A stretch of DNA of 64,000 nucleotides from Methylobacterium persicinum (GTDB taxonomy: Bacteria; Pseudomonadota; Alphaproteobacteria; Rhizobiales; Beijerinckiaceae), in assembly GCF_022179525.1 (NCBI RefSeq), contig NZ_BPQX01000033.1, forward strand, positions 1 to 64,000, written 5' to 3'. The position numbers and the translations under genes were made by a program. Within the stretch, counting starts at the first letter, position 1, and each line of letters opens with the position of its first letter. Of this stretch, positions 19,294 to 28,338 are shown piece after piece. The notes below the pieces were generated by a model. It did no database searches. It saw nothing but the letters and a program-made list of their open reading frames with translations, and was not told the DNA's origin.

Positions 19294-20363
19294 TCGCCGC
19301 GGCCTTCCCGCTGGTTCGCCCGCTGCTGCACCGCCTCGACGCGGAACGCGCCCACGACCTGACGATCCGCGCCCTGGCGATGCTGCCGCGGCCTTCTCCG
19401 GCCGCCGACGATCCCTGCCTTGCGGTGGAGGTGCTGGGGCGGCGCTTTCCGAACCCGGTGGGCTTAGCCGCCGGTTTCGACAAGGGCGCCCGCGCTGCCG
19501 ATGCCCTGCTCGGTCTCGGCTTTGGATTCGTGGAAGTAGGCGGGGTCGTCCCGCGACCGCAGCCCGGCAATCCGAAACCGCGGGTCTTCAGGCTGCCCGG
19601 CGACCGGGCCGTGATCAACCGCTTCGGCTTGAACAGCGAGGGGCTGGCGGTGGTGGTCGAGCGGCTGCGGGACCGGTCTGGCCGTCCGGGCATCGTCGGC
19701 GTCAACATCGGCGCCAACAAGGAGTCCACCGACCGGCTGGCCGACTACGTCGCCTGCACCGCCGCCCTCGTCCCGTACGTGTCCTTCGTGACCGTCAACG
19801 TGTCCTCCCCCAACACGCCCGGCCTGCGGGATCTGCAGGGCGAAGCCTTCCTCGATGAGCTTCTGGCCCGGGTCGTCGCGGCGAGGGACGAGGGCGGAAG
19901 CCGGGCGGCCATCCTGCTGAAGATAGCCCCGGACATGGCCCTCGATGCCCTCGACGCCATCTGCGAGACCGCCCGGCGCAGGGGGGTGGAAGCCCTCGTG
20001 GTCTCGAATACGACCGTCGACCGGCCGGCGAACCTGCGGGAGACGACCCTGGCCCGGGAGACAGGCGGCCTTTCCGGGCGACCGCTCTTCGCTCCGGCGA
20101 CGCGGATGCTGGCTCAGACCTGGCTGAGGGTCGGTGATGCGATCCCCCTCGTCGGGGTCGGCGGCGTGGATTCGGCCGAAGCCGCCTGGACGAAGATCCG
20201 CGCGGGGGCGAGCCTCGTTCAGCTCTACTCCGCCCTCGTCTACGAGGGCCCTGGTCTCGTCGGCCGGATCAAGCGTGGCCTCGCCGAGCGCGTCCGCGCC
20301 GAGGGCGGCGCCGGCATCGGTGCCTTCATCGGCCACGATGCCCGGGCATTGGCGGAGGGATGA
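19290..20363 (+). CDS. pyrD: Dihydroorotate dehydrogenase (quinone), class 2
   Basis: A 357-residue FMN enzyme of pyrimidine synthesis that oxidises dihydroorotate and passes electrons to membrane quinone. The N-terminal amphipathic helices (about 1-40) are those that dock class-2 enzymes to the membrane. FMN-site motifs follow: [11 protein letters not shown] near 55, a [17 protein letters not shown] segment near 90 and [14 protein letters not shown] near 172. ILLKIAPDM comes near 210 and [21 protein letters not shown] near 288. The ATG overlaps the DUF952 stop. Confidence 0.95.
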   Translation: MIAAAFPLVRPLLHRLDAERAHDLTIRALAMLPRPSPAADDPCLAVEVLGRRFPNPVGLAAGFDKGARAADALLGLGFGFVEVGGVVPRPQPGNPKPRVFRLPGDRAVINRFGLNSEGLAVVVERLRDRSGRPGIVGVNIGANKESTDRLADYVACTAALVPYVSFVTVNVSSPNTPGLRDLQGEAFLDELLARVVAARDEGGSRAAILLKIAPDMALDALDAICETARRRGVEALVVSNTTVDRPANLRETTLARETGGLSGRPLFAPATRMLAQTWLRVGDAIPLVGVGGVDSAEAAWTKIRAGASLVQLYSALVYEGPGLVGRIKRGLAERVRAEGGAGIGAFIGHDARALAEG

Positions 20364-20421
20364 GTTTTCGGAAGGGCATCGCGCCCTCCTGACGGTTCGG
20401 GCCGGAATTCGGATCCCCCGA

Positions 20422-21315
20422 TCAGAATCCCTTGGCCTGGATGGCTTCCGCCCAGGTGACGGCCCGGCGGTTCATGGCGAGGTGCTGGCGCTCGTAGAGA
20501 CGGCCCTCCAGCTTGATCGCGCCGCGCTTGGCGTATTCTGGCCGCTCAAAGGCTTCGAGCACCATCTTGGCACGGCGAACCTCCTCCTCCGTCGGCGCGA
20601 AGGAGGTGTTGGCCGGCTCCAGCTGACTGGGGTGGATCAGCGTCTTGCCGTCGAAGCCGAGATCCCGGGCCTGGAGGCATTCGATCCGGCAGCCCTCCAC
20701 GTCCGAAATGTCGTTGAACACGCCGTCGAGGATGTTGAGGCCCTCCGAACGGGCGGCGGCCAGGGCGGTCATCATCCAGGGCAGCATCGGCGCCCGGCCG
20801 GGCACGATCTTGGCCCAGGTGTCCTTGGCGAGGTCGTTGGTGCCGAGGACGAGGCAGGTCAGGCGGTTGCGCCGGTCCCGGCGGGCCTTGGCGATCTCGT
20901 GAATGTTGAGGATCGAAGCCGGCGTTTCGATCATCGCCCAGACACGGATCTCCTCCGGCGCATCGAGGGATTCGAGGCGGTCGGCGATGCTCTCTAGCAC
21001 CGCCGGGGACGACACCTTCGGCATCAGGATCGCATCGGGCTTGGCTTCGATGGCGGCGTGGAGGTCGGCCTCGCCCCAGGGCGTTTGCGGTGCGTTGACG
21101 CGAATGATGAGTTCGCGCTCGCCGTATCCCCCGTTCTTCACGGCCGCGCAGACCTGCTCCCGCGCCGCTTCCTTCTCCTCCGGCCCGACGGCGTCCTCAA
21201 GGTCGAGGATGATGCAATCGCAGGGGAGCGTCTTGGCCTTCTCGAGGGCGCGCTGGTTCGAACCGGGCATGTAGAGGACGCTGCGGCGCAGGCGAAGATC
21301 GGTCAGCGTGGCCAT
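20422..21315 (-). CDS. HpcH/HpaI-type CoA-ester lyase, probable Mcl2-like malyl-CoA thioesterase
   Basis: A 297-residue TIM-barrel enzyme of the citrate lyase beta/malyl-CoA lyase family. RRSVLYMPGSNQRALEKAK is at residues 9-27 and the acidic metal motif DLEDAVGPEEK near 38. Downstream are IIRVNAPQTPWGEAD and MIETPASILNIHEIA, the latter with a metal-ligand glutamate. FDGKTLIHPSQL is the late family motif. The N-terminus is closer to (3S)-malyl-CoA thioesterase (Mcl2) of the ethylmalonyl-CoA pathway than to the Mcl1 lyase of methylotrophs. I base this on remembered family patterns, so the specific activity is uncertain. Confidence 0.82.
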   Translation of the reverse strand: MATLTDLRLRRSVLYMPGSNQRALEKAKTLPCDCIILDLEDAVGPEEKEAAREQVCAAVKNGGYGERELIIRVNAPQTPWGEADLHAAIEAKPDAILMPKVSSPAVLESIADRLESLDAPEEIRVWAMIETPASILNIHEIAKARRDRRNRLTCLVLGTNDLAKDTWAKIVPGRAPMLPWMMTALAAARSEGLNILDGVFNDISDVEGCRIECLQARDLGFDGKTLIHPSQLEPANTSFAPTEEEVRRAKMVLEAFERPEYAKRGAIKLEGRLYERQHLAMNRRAVTWAEAIQAKGF

Positions 21316-21571
21316 GGCTTGGTCCTTCCCTCGCGGCGCTCCGGCCGCTCGTTGTGTCCGCCGCGATCTTGGCGGAGGCGGGCATGAGCCCCGGTGATCG
21401 CGTTGCGCTGCACACTAAACCAGGGAGCGACGCACGCCATCAGCGTTTCGCACCCTGGATTGAGGACGCGGGCCGTTTGACACCTGCCCATTTCAGCGTT
21501 GATGGGCCGTGGTTTCGTCACGGTCGCGGGATTCAAGGCCCGCTGAACACGCTGAGATTGTGGACTTTTCG

Positions 21572-21901
21572 ATGAACCGGACTTTCGTGATCCTGGCCCT
21601 CGCCGGGTCTCTGGCCCTGCCGCAGGCGGCGCTGGCCCAGAGCCGGACGACGATCGGCGTGGGCTCGGGCGCCGTGGCGGGTGCGCTGGTGGGAGGGCCG
21701 ATCGGCGCCGTGGCGGGCGCGGTGATCGGTGGAGTGATCGGCAATTCCAGCGAGCGGAGCGGGCGCCGCCATGTTCGCCGGAGACGCCGTGTCGCCGTCG
21801 CGCGACTTGTGCTGCAGCGCCGGGCCGAGGCGGCGCTTCCCCGTGCGACCCCCGTCGCCACGCCCGTCGCCTCGGCGACGACGTGGAAGGATCCGCACTG
21901 A
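21572..21901 (+). CDS. Small exported glycine-zipper protein
   Basis: A 109-residue protein starting at ATG 21572. The signal peptide is about residues 1-22 (ending LPQAALAQS). A glycine-zipper segment follows (GSGAVAGALVGGPIGAVAGA, then VIGGVIGNSS), then a very basic patch (GRRHVRRRRRVAV). Such zippers are common in small envelope proteins that associate with membranes. No specific function is known. It converges with the MATE gene. Confidence 0.7.
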   Translation: MNRTFVILALAGSLALPQAALAQSRTTIGVGSGAVAGALVGGPIGAVAGAVIGGVIGNSSERSGRRHVRRRRRVAVARLVLQRRAEAALPRATPVATPVASATTWKDPH

Positions 21902-21909
21902 GGTCTGGT

Positions 21910-23241
21910 TCAGACGGAGGGAAAGGTTCTGCGGGCAAGGCCGGGATAGGCGATGGCCTGCCCGGTTCCCCGGGCCGCGAGGAAGATCACGAAGGCGATC
22001 CAGAGGCCCGCGTTGCCGAGGCCCAGACCGTGCACCACAGCCAGGGCGATGCCGAAGGCGATGAGGGCAAGCAGCATGAGGTTGCGCATCGCCCGCGTCC
22101 ACGTCGCGCCGATATATATGCCGTCGTAGGCGAAGGCCGTCGCCGCCGCGAGGGGTGCCAGGGCCGCCAGGGGGAGGAAAGCCCGCGCCGCGTCGCGCAC
22201 GGAGCCGTTCGTCGTCACGAAGTCGATGAAGGATGTACCCCCCGCAAGCGCGAGCAGGCTCACCGCCAGCCCGAAGCCGAGGCACCAGCGAAGGCTCAGG
22301 GACGCTGCCGCACGAAAGCCCGCGGCGTCCCGGGCGCCCACCGACTGGCCGCACAGGGTCTCCGCCGCGGTGGCGAAACCATCGAGGAAGAAGCCGCCGA
22401 TCAGGAAGAGATTCCAGAGCACCGCGTTGGCGGCCAGGATCACGTCGCCCTGCCTCGCACCGAGCGCAGAGAACACGACGATGGCCGCGATGATGGCCAG
22501 GGTCCGCAGGATGACGTCGATGTTGACGCTCAGGGTCCGCCGCAGAGCCGCCGCGTCGCGGATCTCCGCCAGCGGTATGCGGAACGGGTGGGAGCCGAGG
22601 CGCGTCACGACGAAGAGGCCAAGCGCCAAGCCTGCCGCTTCCGCCCCCAAGGCGGCGAGGGCTGCACCGGCGATCCCGAAATCGGCGCCGAGCACCAGGG
22701 CGAGCGTCAGGGCGATGTTGATGAGGTTGATGGCGACCTGCAGCATGAGCCCCAGATCCGTCCGCCCCCGGCCGAGGACGGAACCCAGCACCGCGTAGTT
22801 GGCCAGCGCGAAGGGGGCGGACAGGATCCGGATGTGGAAGTAGCTCGCGAGCGCCACGACCACCGCCGGGCTCGCTCCGCTCAAGGACATTGCCGCCTGG
22901 CCGATCGGCCACTGCAGCAGCACCATGATGAGGCCCGCCAGCCCCCCGGCGGCGAGAGCCCGGGCGAGGCTCCGGTCAACCTCGGACTTGTTTCCAGCCC
23001 CCACGGCCTGGGCCGTCAGCCCCGCCGTCGCCATTCGCAGGGACCCGAAGGACCAGAAGATCGCATCGAAGATGACGGCGCCCAGCGAGATTGCGCCCAG
23101 CAGGGCCGCATCGCCGAGACGGCCGATCACCGCGGCACCGACGAAGCCGAGGAGCGGCGTCGTTACGTTGGCCAACGTCATCGGCAACGCGAGCGTCAGG
23201 ACGCGCCGATGGCTGGTGGGGATCGGCGTCGAGAGTGTCAC
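21910..23241 (-). CDS. MATE-family efflux transporter (DinF-like)
   Basis: A 443-residue protein with about twelve hydrophobic segments arranged as two similar halves of six, the MATE layout. The N-terminal half contains TPLLGFVGAAVIGRLGDAALLGAISLG, typical of the DinF branch. The second half includes AANAVLWNLFLIGGFFLDGFATAAETLCGQSVGARD. It would export cationic drugs or metabolites in exchange for H+ or Na+. The substrate is unknown. ATG 23241 begins MTLSTPIPTSHRRVL. No regulator lies next to it. Confidence 0.9.
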   Translation of the reverse strand: MTLSTPIPTSHRRVLTLALPMTLANVTTPLLGFVGAAVIGRLGDAALLGAISLGAVIFDAIFWSFGSLRMATAGLTAQAVGAGNKSEVDRSLARALAAGGLAGLIMVLLQWPIGQAAMSLSGASPAVVVALASYFHIRILSAPFALANYAVLGSVLGRGRTDLGLMLQVAINLINIALTLALVLGADFGIAGAALAALGAEAAGLALGLFVVTRLGSHPFRIPLAEIRDAAALRRTLSVNIDVILRTLAIIAAIVVFSALGARQGDVILAANAVLWNLFLIGGFFLDGFATAAETLCGQSVGARDAAGFRAAASLSLRWCLGFGLAVSLLALAGGTSFIDFVTTNGSVRDAARAFLPLAALAPLAAATAFAYDGIYIGATWTRAMRNLMLLALIAFGIALAVVHGLGLGNAGLWIAFVIFLAARGTGQAIAYPGLARRTFPSV

Positions 23242-23333
23242 GGCGGAGCCTCGCAGCCTATGCGCGGCTTAAGCCCGTCCGGCCTCCGACCATGCAGCGT
23301 CCGTGCGCCCGCGCACAAGACGCCGCGTCATCC

Positions 23334-23663
23334 TCAGCGGGAAACGGCGAAGAGCCGGGCGATCAGCCAGAGTGGCACCACCACGATGGCGCCGGCGACG
23401 ATCCACCCGGTCAGATCGTGAAGCTGCGTCGCGGCGAGATGGACGAGGTCCTGCACCGAATCGACCACACGCCAGAACAACAGCCCCGGCGTGACCCCGA
23501 GCATCGACATGAAGGCGCCGACGAGGACGGAGAGGAACAGGAGGCGCAGGAAGACGCCCGCGGGCGAGCCGCCGAGGAACCGGCGCAGGGCCGAGGGCTG
23601 TCCGGCGGGGTATGCCCCGTGGGGCGGCGCATCGGCGGGGTGTCTGTCGTGATCGAGCAGCAT
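23334..23663 (-). CDS. Small membrane protein (DUF6460-like)
   Basis: A 109-residue protein with two hydrophobic segments: GVFLRLLFLSVLVGAFMSML with its continuation, and TGWIVAGAIVVVPLWLIARL. LRRFLGGSPAGVFLR precedes the first. The pattern matches small Hyphomicrobiales membrane proteins I recall as DUF6460; that family name is from memory. ATG 23663 is chosen at a charged N-terminus (MLLDHDRHPAD). The function is unknown. Confidence 0.65.
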   Translation of the reverse strand: MLLDHDRHPADAPPHGAYPAGQPSALRRFLGGSPAGVFLRLLFLSVLVGAFMSMLGVTPGLLFWRVVDSVQDLVHLAATQLHDLTGWIVAGAIVVVPLWLIARLFAVSR

Positions 23664-23861
23664 GGATTCTCTCACTCGGGCACGTTCCCATCGTCCCGGA
23701 AGCGGGCATAACCGTGGCCGGTTCACCACACCGTCCCGAAAGTCGATGTGATCCGCGATGGTGGCGGATTTCGCCGCCGACCCCCAGATGGCAAGCATGG
23801 CGAGGCGCGCCAAGATGTCGGACATGCTACCCGCATCCTGCCGGCCGATAGAGACGAGAGA

Positions 23862-24818
23862 ATGATCGACCACGCCCTCTTCGACCCGGCGACGATCGAT
23901 CCCGAGACGAAGCGGCTCAACGCCGAGATCGTCGCCGCCCACGCTGCCCTGGACGATCCCTGGTCGCTCCCGCTCGCGGAAGTGCGCGCCCGTCGCCGGG
24001 CCGGAACCCAGGCCTCCCCGGCCATGCCCCGCAGTGCCAGGGCCGAATGGCTGACCATCGAGGGGCCGGACGGCCCTCTGCGCCTGCGGTGCATCCGCCC
24101 GAAACCCGGCATCAAGCTCCGGGGTGCCTATCTGCACATCCATCGGGGTGGCTGGATCTGGGGCTCGGCCGACGAGCAGGATCCCTGGCTGGAGCGGGTC
24201 GCGGATACTTGCGGCTTCATCACCCTCTCGGTGGAATATCGCCTCGCCCCCGAGCATCCCTACCCGGCCGCCCTCCTCGATTGCGAAGCCGCCGCCCTGT
24301 GGCTCGCCGGTCCCGGCCGGGCGGAGCTGGGCGTCCACGCCCTGACCATCGGCGGCGAATCGGTGGGTGCCCACCTTGCCGTGATGGTGATGCTGCGCCT
24401 GCGCGACAAGGAGGGGCTCGGCCGGGCCTTCCGGGGGGCCAACCTGAATGCCGGCTTCTTCGATCTCGGTCTCACCCCGTCCGTTCGCAACTGGGGCGCG
24501 GAACGCCTCGTCGTGAACACCGAGGACCTGACCCGCTTCGCCGACGGCTATGTCCGGGAGGGCATCGACCGGCGCCGGCCGGACGTGTCGCCGATCTATG
24601 CCGACCTGAAGGGCCTACCACCGGCCTTGTTCACGGTGGGCACCTGTGATCCGCTGTTGGATGACACGCTCTACATGTCCGCCCGCTGGGCGGCGGCCGG
24701 CAACGGCGGGCATACGGCGATCTATCCCGGAGGATGCCACGTCTTCGTGCGGTATCCCGGCACGATGAGCGAGCGCGCCCTCGAACTGATCGACCGTTTC
24801 CTCATGGCCCTCGCCTGA
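23862..24818 (+). CDS. Alpha/beta hydrolase, HSL-type
   Basis: A 318-residue cytoplasmic hydrolase of the hormone-sensitive-lipase group. The oxyanion motif is HIHRGGWIWGS near residue 88, with arginine where the family normally has glycine (HGGG). The nucleophile elbow is IGGESVGAH near 165. YRLAPEHPYPAAL near 127, GTCDPLLDD (acid) and GCHVF (histidine) complete the triad. ATG 23862 follows GAGAG. It acts on an unknown ester. The following helicase frame overlaps its 3' end by up to 85 bp. Confidence 0.85.
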   Translation: MIDHALFDPATIDPETKRLNAEIVAAHAALDDPWSLPLAEVRARRRAGTQASPAMPRSARAEWLTIEGPDGPLRLRCIRPKPGIKLRGAYLHIHRGGWIWGSADEQDPWLERVADTCGFITLSVEYRLAPEHPYPAALLDCEAAALWLAGPGRAELGVHALTIGGESVGAHLAVMVMLRLRDKEGLGRAFRGANLNAGFFDLGLTPSVRNWGAERLVVNTEDLTRFADGYVREGIDRRRPDVSPIYADLKGLPPALFTVGTCDPLLDDTLYMSARWAAAGNGGHTAIYPGGCHVFVRYPGTMSERALELIDRFLMALA

Positions 24819-27322
24819 ACGGGCCGGCGGACGGCCTTCCCCCCGCCTTCCAGGCGTGGTTCGCATCGCGGGGCTGGACGCCCCGCAGCCACCAGCTCGA
24901 CCTCGTGCGTCTCGTCCGCGGCGAACGGTCGGCGCTCCTCGTGGCGCCGACCGGGGCCGGCAAGACGCTGGCGGGCTTCCTGCCGAGCCTCGTCTTCCTC
25001 GCGGAGCGCAACGGCCCCCGGTCCAAGAAGCCGGTTCTCCATACCCTCTACATCTCGCCCCTGAAGGCGCTGGCCGTCGACATCGCCCGAAACCTCGAGG
25101 CGCCCATCGCCGGGATCGGCCTCGACGTCCGCGTCGAGACCCGGACCGGTGACACCCCGTCCCACAAGCGGACCCGGCAAGTCAGCCGTCCGCCGGACAT
25201 CCTGCTGACGACGCCGGAGCAGCTCTCCCTGCTCATCGCCCACCGGGAGGCGGCTGATCTGTTTGCGGGCCTGCGCTGCGTCATCCTCGACGAACTGCAC
25301 GCCCTCGTCACGTCGAAGCGGGGCGATCTGCTGTCCCTGGCGATGGCGCGTCTGCACAAGCTCAGCCCCGGCCTGACCGCGATCGGGCTCTCGGCGACGG
25401 TGCGCGAGCCGGACGAGTTGCGGCGGTATCTCGTGCCGCAGACGCCGTCCCCCCTCCCTCCCCTCGCCGACCTCGTGGTCGTGGCCGGGGGCGCCAGGGC
25501 GGACCTGCGGATGCTCGATCTCGGGCGGCCCCTGCCGATCTCCGGCCACACGGCCTGGCACTCGATGGAGGCCATCTACGACCTCATCAAGCAGCACCGG
25601 ACGACACTCGTCTTCGTCAACACGCGGCTTCAGGCGGAGTACACCTTCCAGGAACTGTGGCGCCTCAACGAGGACACCCTGCCCATCGCCATCCATCACG
25701 GCTCCCTCGATGCGGGTCAGCGGCGGCGGGTGGAGGCGGCGATGGCGGCGGGGGCGCTGAGGGCCATCGTCTGCACGGCGACGCTCGACCTCGGCATCGA
25801 TTGGGGCGACGTCGATCTCGTGGTCAATGTCGGTGCTCCGAAGGGGGCGAGCCGGATCATGCAGCGGATCGGCAGGGCCAACCACCGGATGGACGAGCCT
25901 TCGAAGGCCTATCTCGTCCCCGGCAACCGGTTTGAGATGCTGGAATGCCAAGCGGCCCTCGACGCCGTCGAGGAGGCCGCCCAGGACACCCCCGATGCCC
26001 GTGAGGGCGCCCTCGACGTGCTGGCACAGCACGTCCTCGGCATGGCCTGCGCCGACGCCTTCGACGCGAGCGACCTCTACGACGAGATAGTCTCGGCCGC
26101 GCCTTATGCCGGCCTGACCTGGGAGCGGTTCGAGCAGGTCGTGGACTACGTGGCCACCGGCGGCTACGCCCTGCGGGCCTATGAGCGCTTCGCCAAGATC
26201 CTGCGGGGGCCGGATGGGCTGTGGCGGGTTCGCGACGCCCGCACCGCGCAAGCCTACCGGATGAATGTCGGCACCATCGTCGAGGCGGCCCGGGTCAAGG
26301 TGAGGCTCGGCCGGAGCCTGCGTGGCAAGCCCGGCGCGGTGCTGCCGAAGACCGGGCGAGTGCTCGGGGAGATCGAGGACGAGTTCGCCGAGACCCTGAC
26401 CCCGGGCGATACCTTCCTCTTCGCGGGGGAAACCCTGAAATTCGAGGGGCTCGCCGAGGACGAAGCCCTCGTCACCCGTGCCCCACCGGGGACGGACCCT
26501 GCCATCCCCTCCTATGCCGGCTCGAAGTTCCCCCTCTCGACCTTACTCGCGGCCCGGGTGCGGGCGATCATCGCCGATCCGTTCGCGTGGGACCGGCTGC
26601 CGCGGCCCATCGGCGAGTATTTGCTGCAGCAACGCCGCCGCTCCGTCCTACCAGGAGAGCGAGATCTCCTTGTCGAGACCTTCCCCCGGGGCAAGCGCCA
26701 CTACCTCACGGCTTTTCCGTTCGAGGGGCGCCTCGCGCACCAGACGCTGGGCATGCTGCTCACCCGGCGCCTGGAGCGGGCGGGGCTGCGGCCCCTCGGT
26801 TTCGCTGCCAACGATTACGGCATCGCCATCTGGATGACCCGGGACGTGTCCGAGCGTGCCGCCATCGACCCAGGTTTCATGGGCGAGCTGTTCGGCGAGG
26901 ACATGCTCGGTGACGACCTCGAAGCGTGGCTCGACGAGTCGGCGATGATGAAGCGGACCTTCCGGCAATGTGCGGTGATCGCGGGGCTGATCGAGCGCCA
27001 CCATCCCGGCCAGAAGAAGACGGGGCGTCAGGTCACGATCTCCACCGACCTGATCTTCGACGTGCTGCGCAAGCACGAGCCCGGACACCTCCTCCTCGCC
27101 GCCGCGCGGCAGGATGCGGCAACCGGACTCCTCGACGTGCGGCGTCTCGGTGTGATGCTAGAGCGCATCCAGGGGCGAATCATCCATCGCTCCCTCGACC
27201 GGGTATCGCCGCTGTCCGTCTCCGTGATGCTGGAGATCGGCCGCGAGCGGGTCTACGGCGAGGGGGCGGACGAGATTCTGGCCGAGGCGGAGGCGGAGCT
27301 TCTTCAAGAGGCCCTGGCTTGA
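24734..27322 (+). CDS. Lhr-type, ligase-associated DEXH-box helicase
   Basis: An 862-residue superfamily 2 helicase. Motif I is APTGAGKTLAG near residue 69, motif Ia YISPLKALAVD, and motif II DELHALV (DELH variant). Motif III is LSATVREPDE near 215. The second RecA domain carries IVCTATLDLGIDWGDVD and a motif VI QRIGRANHRMDEP. Long Lhr-core C-terminal domains follow to the end. Known members form a DNA-repair set with PdeM, an exonuclease and ATP-dependent ligase. Here PdeM follows directly with a 4-base overlap. The first ATG (24734) lies inside the hydrolase gene; a CTG start nearer 24815 is possible. Confidence 0.88.
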   Translation: MPRLRAVSRHDERARPRTDRPFPHGPRLNGPADGLPPAFQAWFASRGWTPRSHQLDLVRLVRGERSALLVAPTGAGKTLAGFLPSLVFLAERNGPRSKKPVLHTLYISPLKALAVDIARNLEAPIAGIGLDVRVETRTGDTPSHKRTRQVSRPPDILLTTPEQLSLLIAHREAADLFAGLRCVILDELHALVTSKRGDLLSLAMARLHKLSPGLTAIGLSATVREPDELRRYLVPQTPSPLPPLADLVVVAGGARADLRMLDLGRPLPISGHTAWHSMEAIYDLIKQHRTTLVFVNTRLQAEYTFQELWRLNEDTLPIAIHHGSLDAGQRRRVEAAMAAGALRAIVCTATLDLGIDWGDVDLVVNVGAPKGASRIMQRIGRANHRMDEPSKAYLVPGNRFEMLECQAALDAVEEAAQDTPDAREGALDVLAQHVLGMACADAFDASDLYDEIVSAAPYAGLTWERFEQVVDYVATGGYALRAYERFAKILRGPDGLWRVRDARTAQAYRMNVGTIVEAARVKVRLGRSLRGKPGAVLPKTGRVLGEIEDEFAETLTPGDTFLFAGETLKFEGLAEDEALVTRAPPGTDPAIPSYAGSKFPLSTLLAARVRAIIADPFAWDRLPRPIGEYLLQQRRRSVLPGERDLLVETFPRGKRHYLTAFPFEGRLAHQTLGMLLTRRLERAGLRPLGFAANDYGIAIWMTRDVSERAAIDPGFMGELFGEDMLGDDLEAWLDESAMMKRTFRQCAVIAGLIERHHPGQKKTGRQVTISTDLIFDVLRKHEPGHLLLAAARQDAATGLLDVRRLGVMLERIQGRIIHRSLDRVSPLSVSVMLEIGRERVYGEGADEILAEAEAELLQEALA

Positions 27323-28089
27323 GCCGCGGCCCGCACGACGGTTCGCCCTCCCCCGACACGTTAGAGGATGCCCTGGTGGCGGCCGGACTCCGACTCGAGA
27401 AGACTCAGAAGCACCCGACGATCACCCTGGCGGGCGAGGTGCTGACCCTCGACCTCTGCGGTGGGTTATGGCTCGAAGCCCACCGCACCCTGATCGTCTC
27501 CGATCTGCATCTTGAGAAGGGGTCGTCCTTCGCCGTCCGGTCGGGCCAGTTCCTGCCCCCCTACGACACCAGGGAGACGCTGGCCTGCCTGCACGAGGCG
27601 ATCGTCCGCCACGATCCGGCCCGGGTGATCGCCCTGGGCGACTCCTTCCATGATGCCCGCGGCCCCGAGCGGATGGAGCCCGGTGACCGGGCCATGATCG
27701 CCGCGCTTCAAGAGGGCCGCGACTGGGTCTGGATCGCCGGCAACCACGATGCCGAGGTGGAGGAGGGCGTCGGCGGGCGCTACGCCGAGGCAATGACCCT
27801 CGGCGGGCTCGTACTGCGTCACGAGCCCGGCCCGGCTCCGGCTGTGGGCGAGATCGCCGGCCACCTCCATCCCTGTGGGAAGGTGGCGGCCCGCGGCCGG
27901 GCCGTGCGCCGCCGCTGCTTCGTCACCGACTGCCAGCGGCTGATCATGCCGGCGCTCGGCGCTTATGCCGGCGGCCTCAACGTCCGCGACAAGGCGTTCG
28001 ACGCGGCCTTCCCGAAGGGCTTCACCGCCCACCTTCTCGGCGACGGACGGGTGTTCGCGATCGGCCGGGCCCAACTCGCCCGTGATTGA
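27319..28089 (+). CDS. pdeM: Ligase-associated DNA damage response endonuclease PdeM
   Basis: A 256-residue calcineurin-like metallophosphoesterase. The metal-binding motifs are DLHLEKGSSFA near residue 60, ALGDSFHD near 103, WIAGNHDAEVE near 138 and the final GHLHP near 187. These match PdeM, a DNA endonuclease or phosphodiesterase encoded beside Lhr helicases. The likely start is a TTG (27319) overlapping the helicase stop as TTGA, which implies coupled translation. A GTG at 27376 is an alternative. The ligase and exonuclease partners are not in the window. Confidence 0.9.
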   Translation: MSRGPHDGSPSPDTLEDALVAAGLRLEKTQKHPTITLAGEVLTLDLCGGLWLEAHRTLIVSDLHLEKGSSFAVRSGQFLPPYDTRETLACLHEAIVRHDPARVIALGDSFHDARGPERMEPGDRAMIAALQEGRDWVWIAGNHDAEVEEGVGGRYAEAMTLGGLVLRHEPGPAPAVGEIAGHLHPCGKVAARGRAVRRRCFVTDCQRLIMPALGAYAGGLNVRDKAFDAAFPKGFTAHLLGDGRVFAIGRAQLARD

Positions 28090-28192
28090 TCGGTGCAGTG
28101 TGAGGGTCGGACCGTCGCGGCATCCGCGGCACCCTCACCGTTTCTGCCGACCCTCGCCGGGGTTCATTGCGACACCCGTCCCCTCCACACAC

Positions 28193-28300
28193 CTCATCCT
28201 GAGGTGCGGCGATAGCCGCCTCGAAGGAGGGCTCCAGCCTGCCGCGCGATCCCCGGAAGGCTCCTTCGAGGCCCGCTGACGCGGGCACCACAGGATAGGA
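28193..28300. repeat. Palindromic intergenic repeat, family A, copy 2
   Basis: It shares the outer CCTCATCCTGAGGTGC and the inner CCTCGAAGGAGGGCTCCAG blocks with the copy at 13556-13663, plus a mirror CTCCTTCGAGGC on the right side. It lies between pdeM and corA, which converge here. The right outer arm is more degenerate (GCACCACAGGAT). Confidence 0.75.
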
Positions 28301-28338
28301 AGGAGGGTGGGACAGCCTCGACATGCGCGGCAGCCCCG

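Noticed and set aside
23748-23861. Upstream extension of the alpha/beta hydrolase
   Set aside because: The Arg/Gly-rich leader is unconserved; ATG 23862 has a GAGAG site and the normal family start.
24722-26251. A 509-codon minus-strand frame opposite the helicase
   Set aside because: It mirrors the Lhr gene, has an Arg/Gly-rich composition with no domain, and lies within a well-supported gene.
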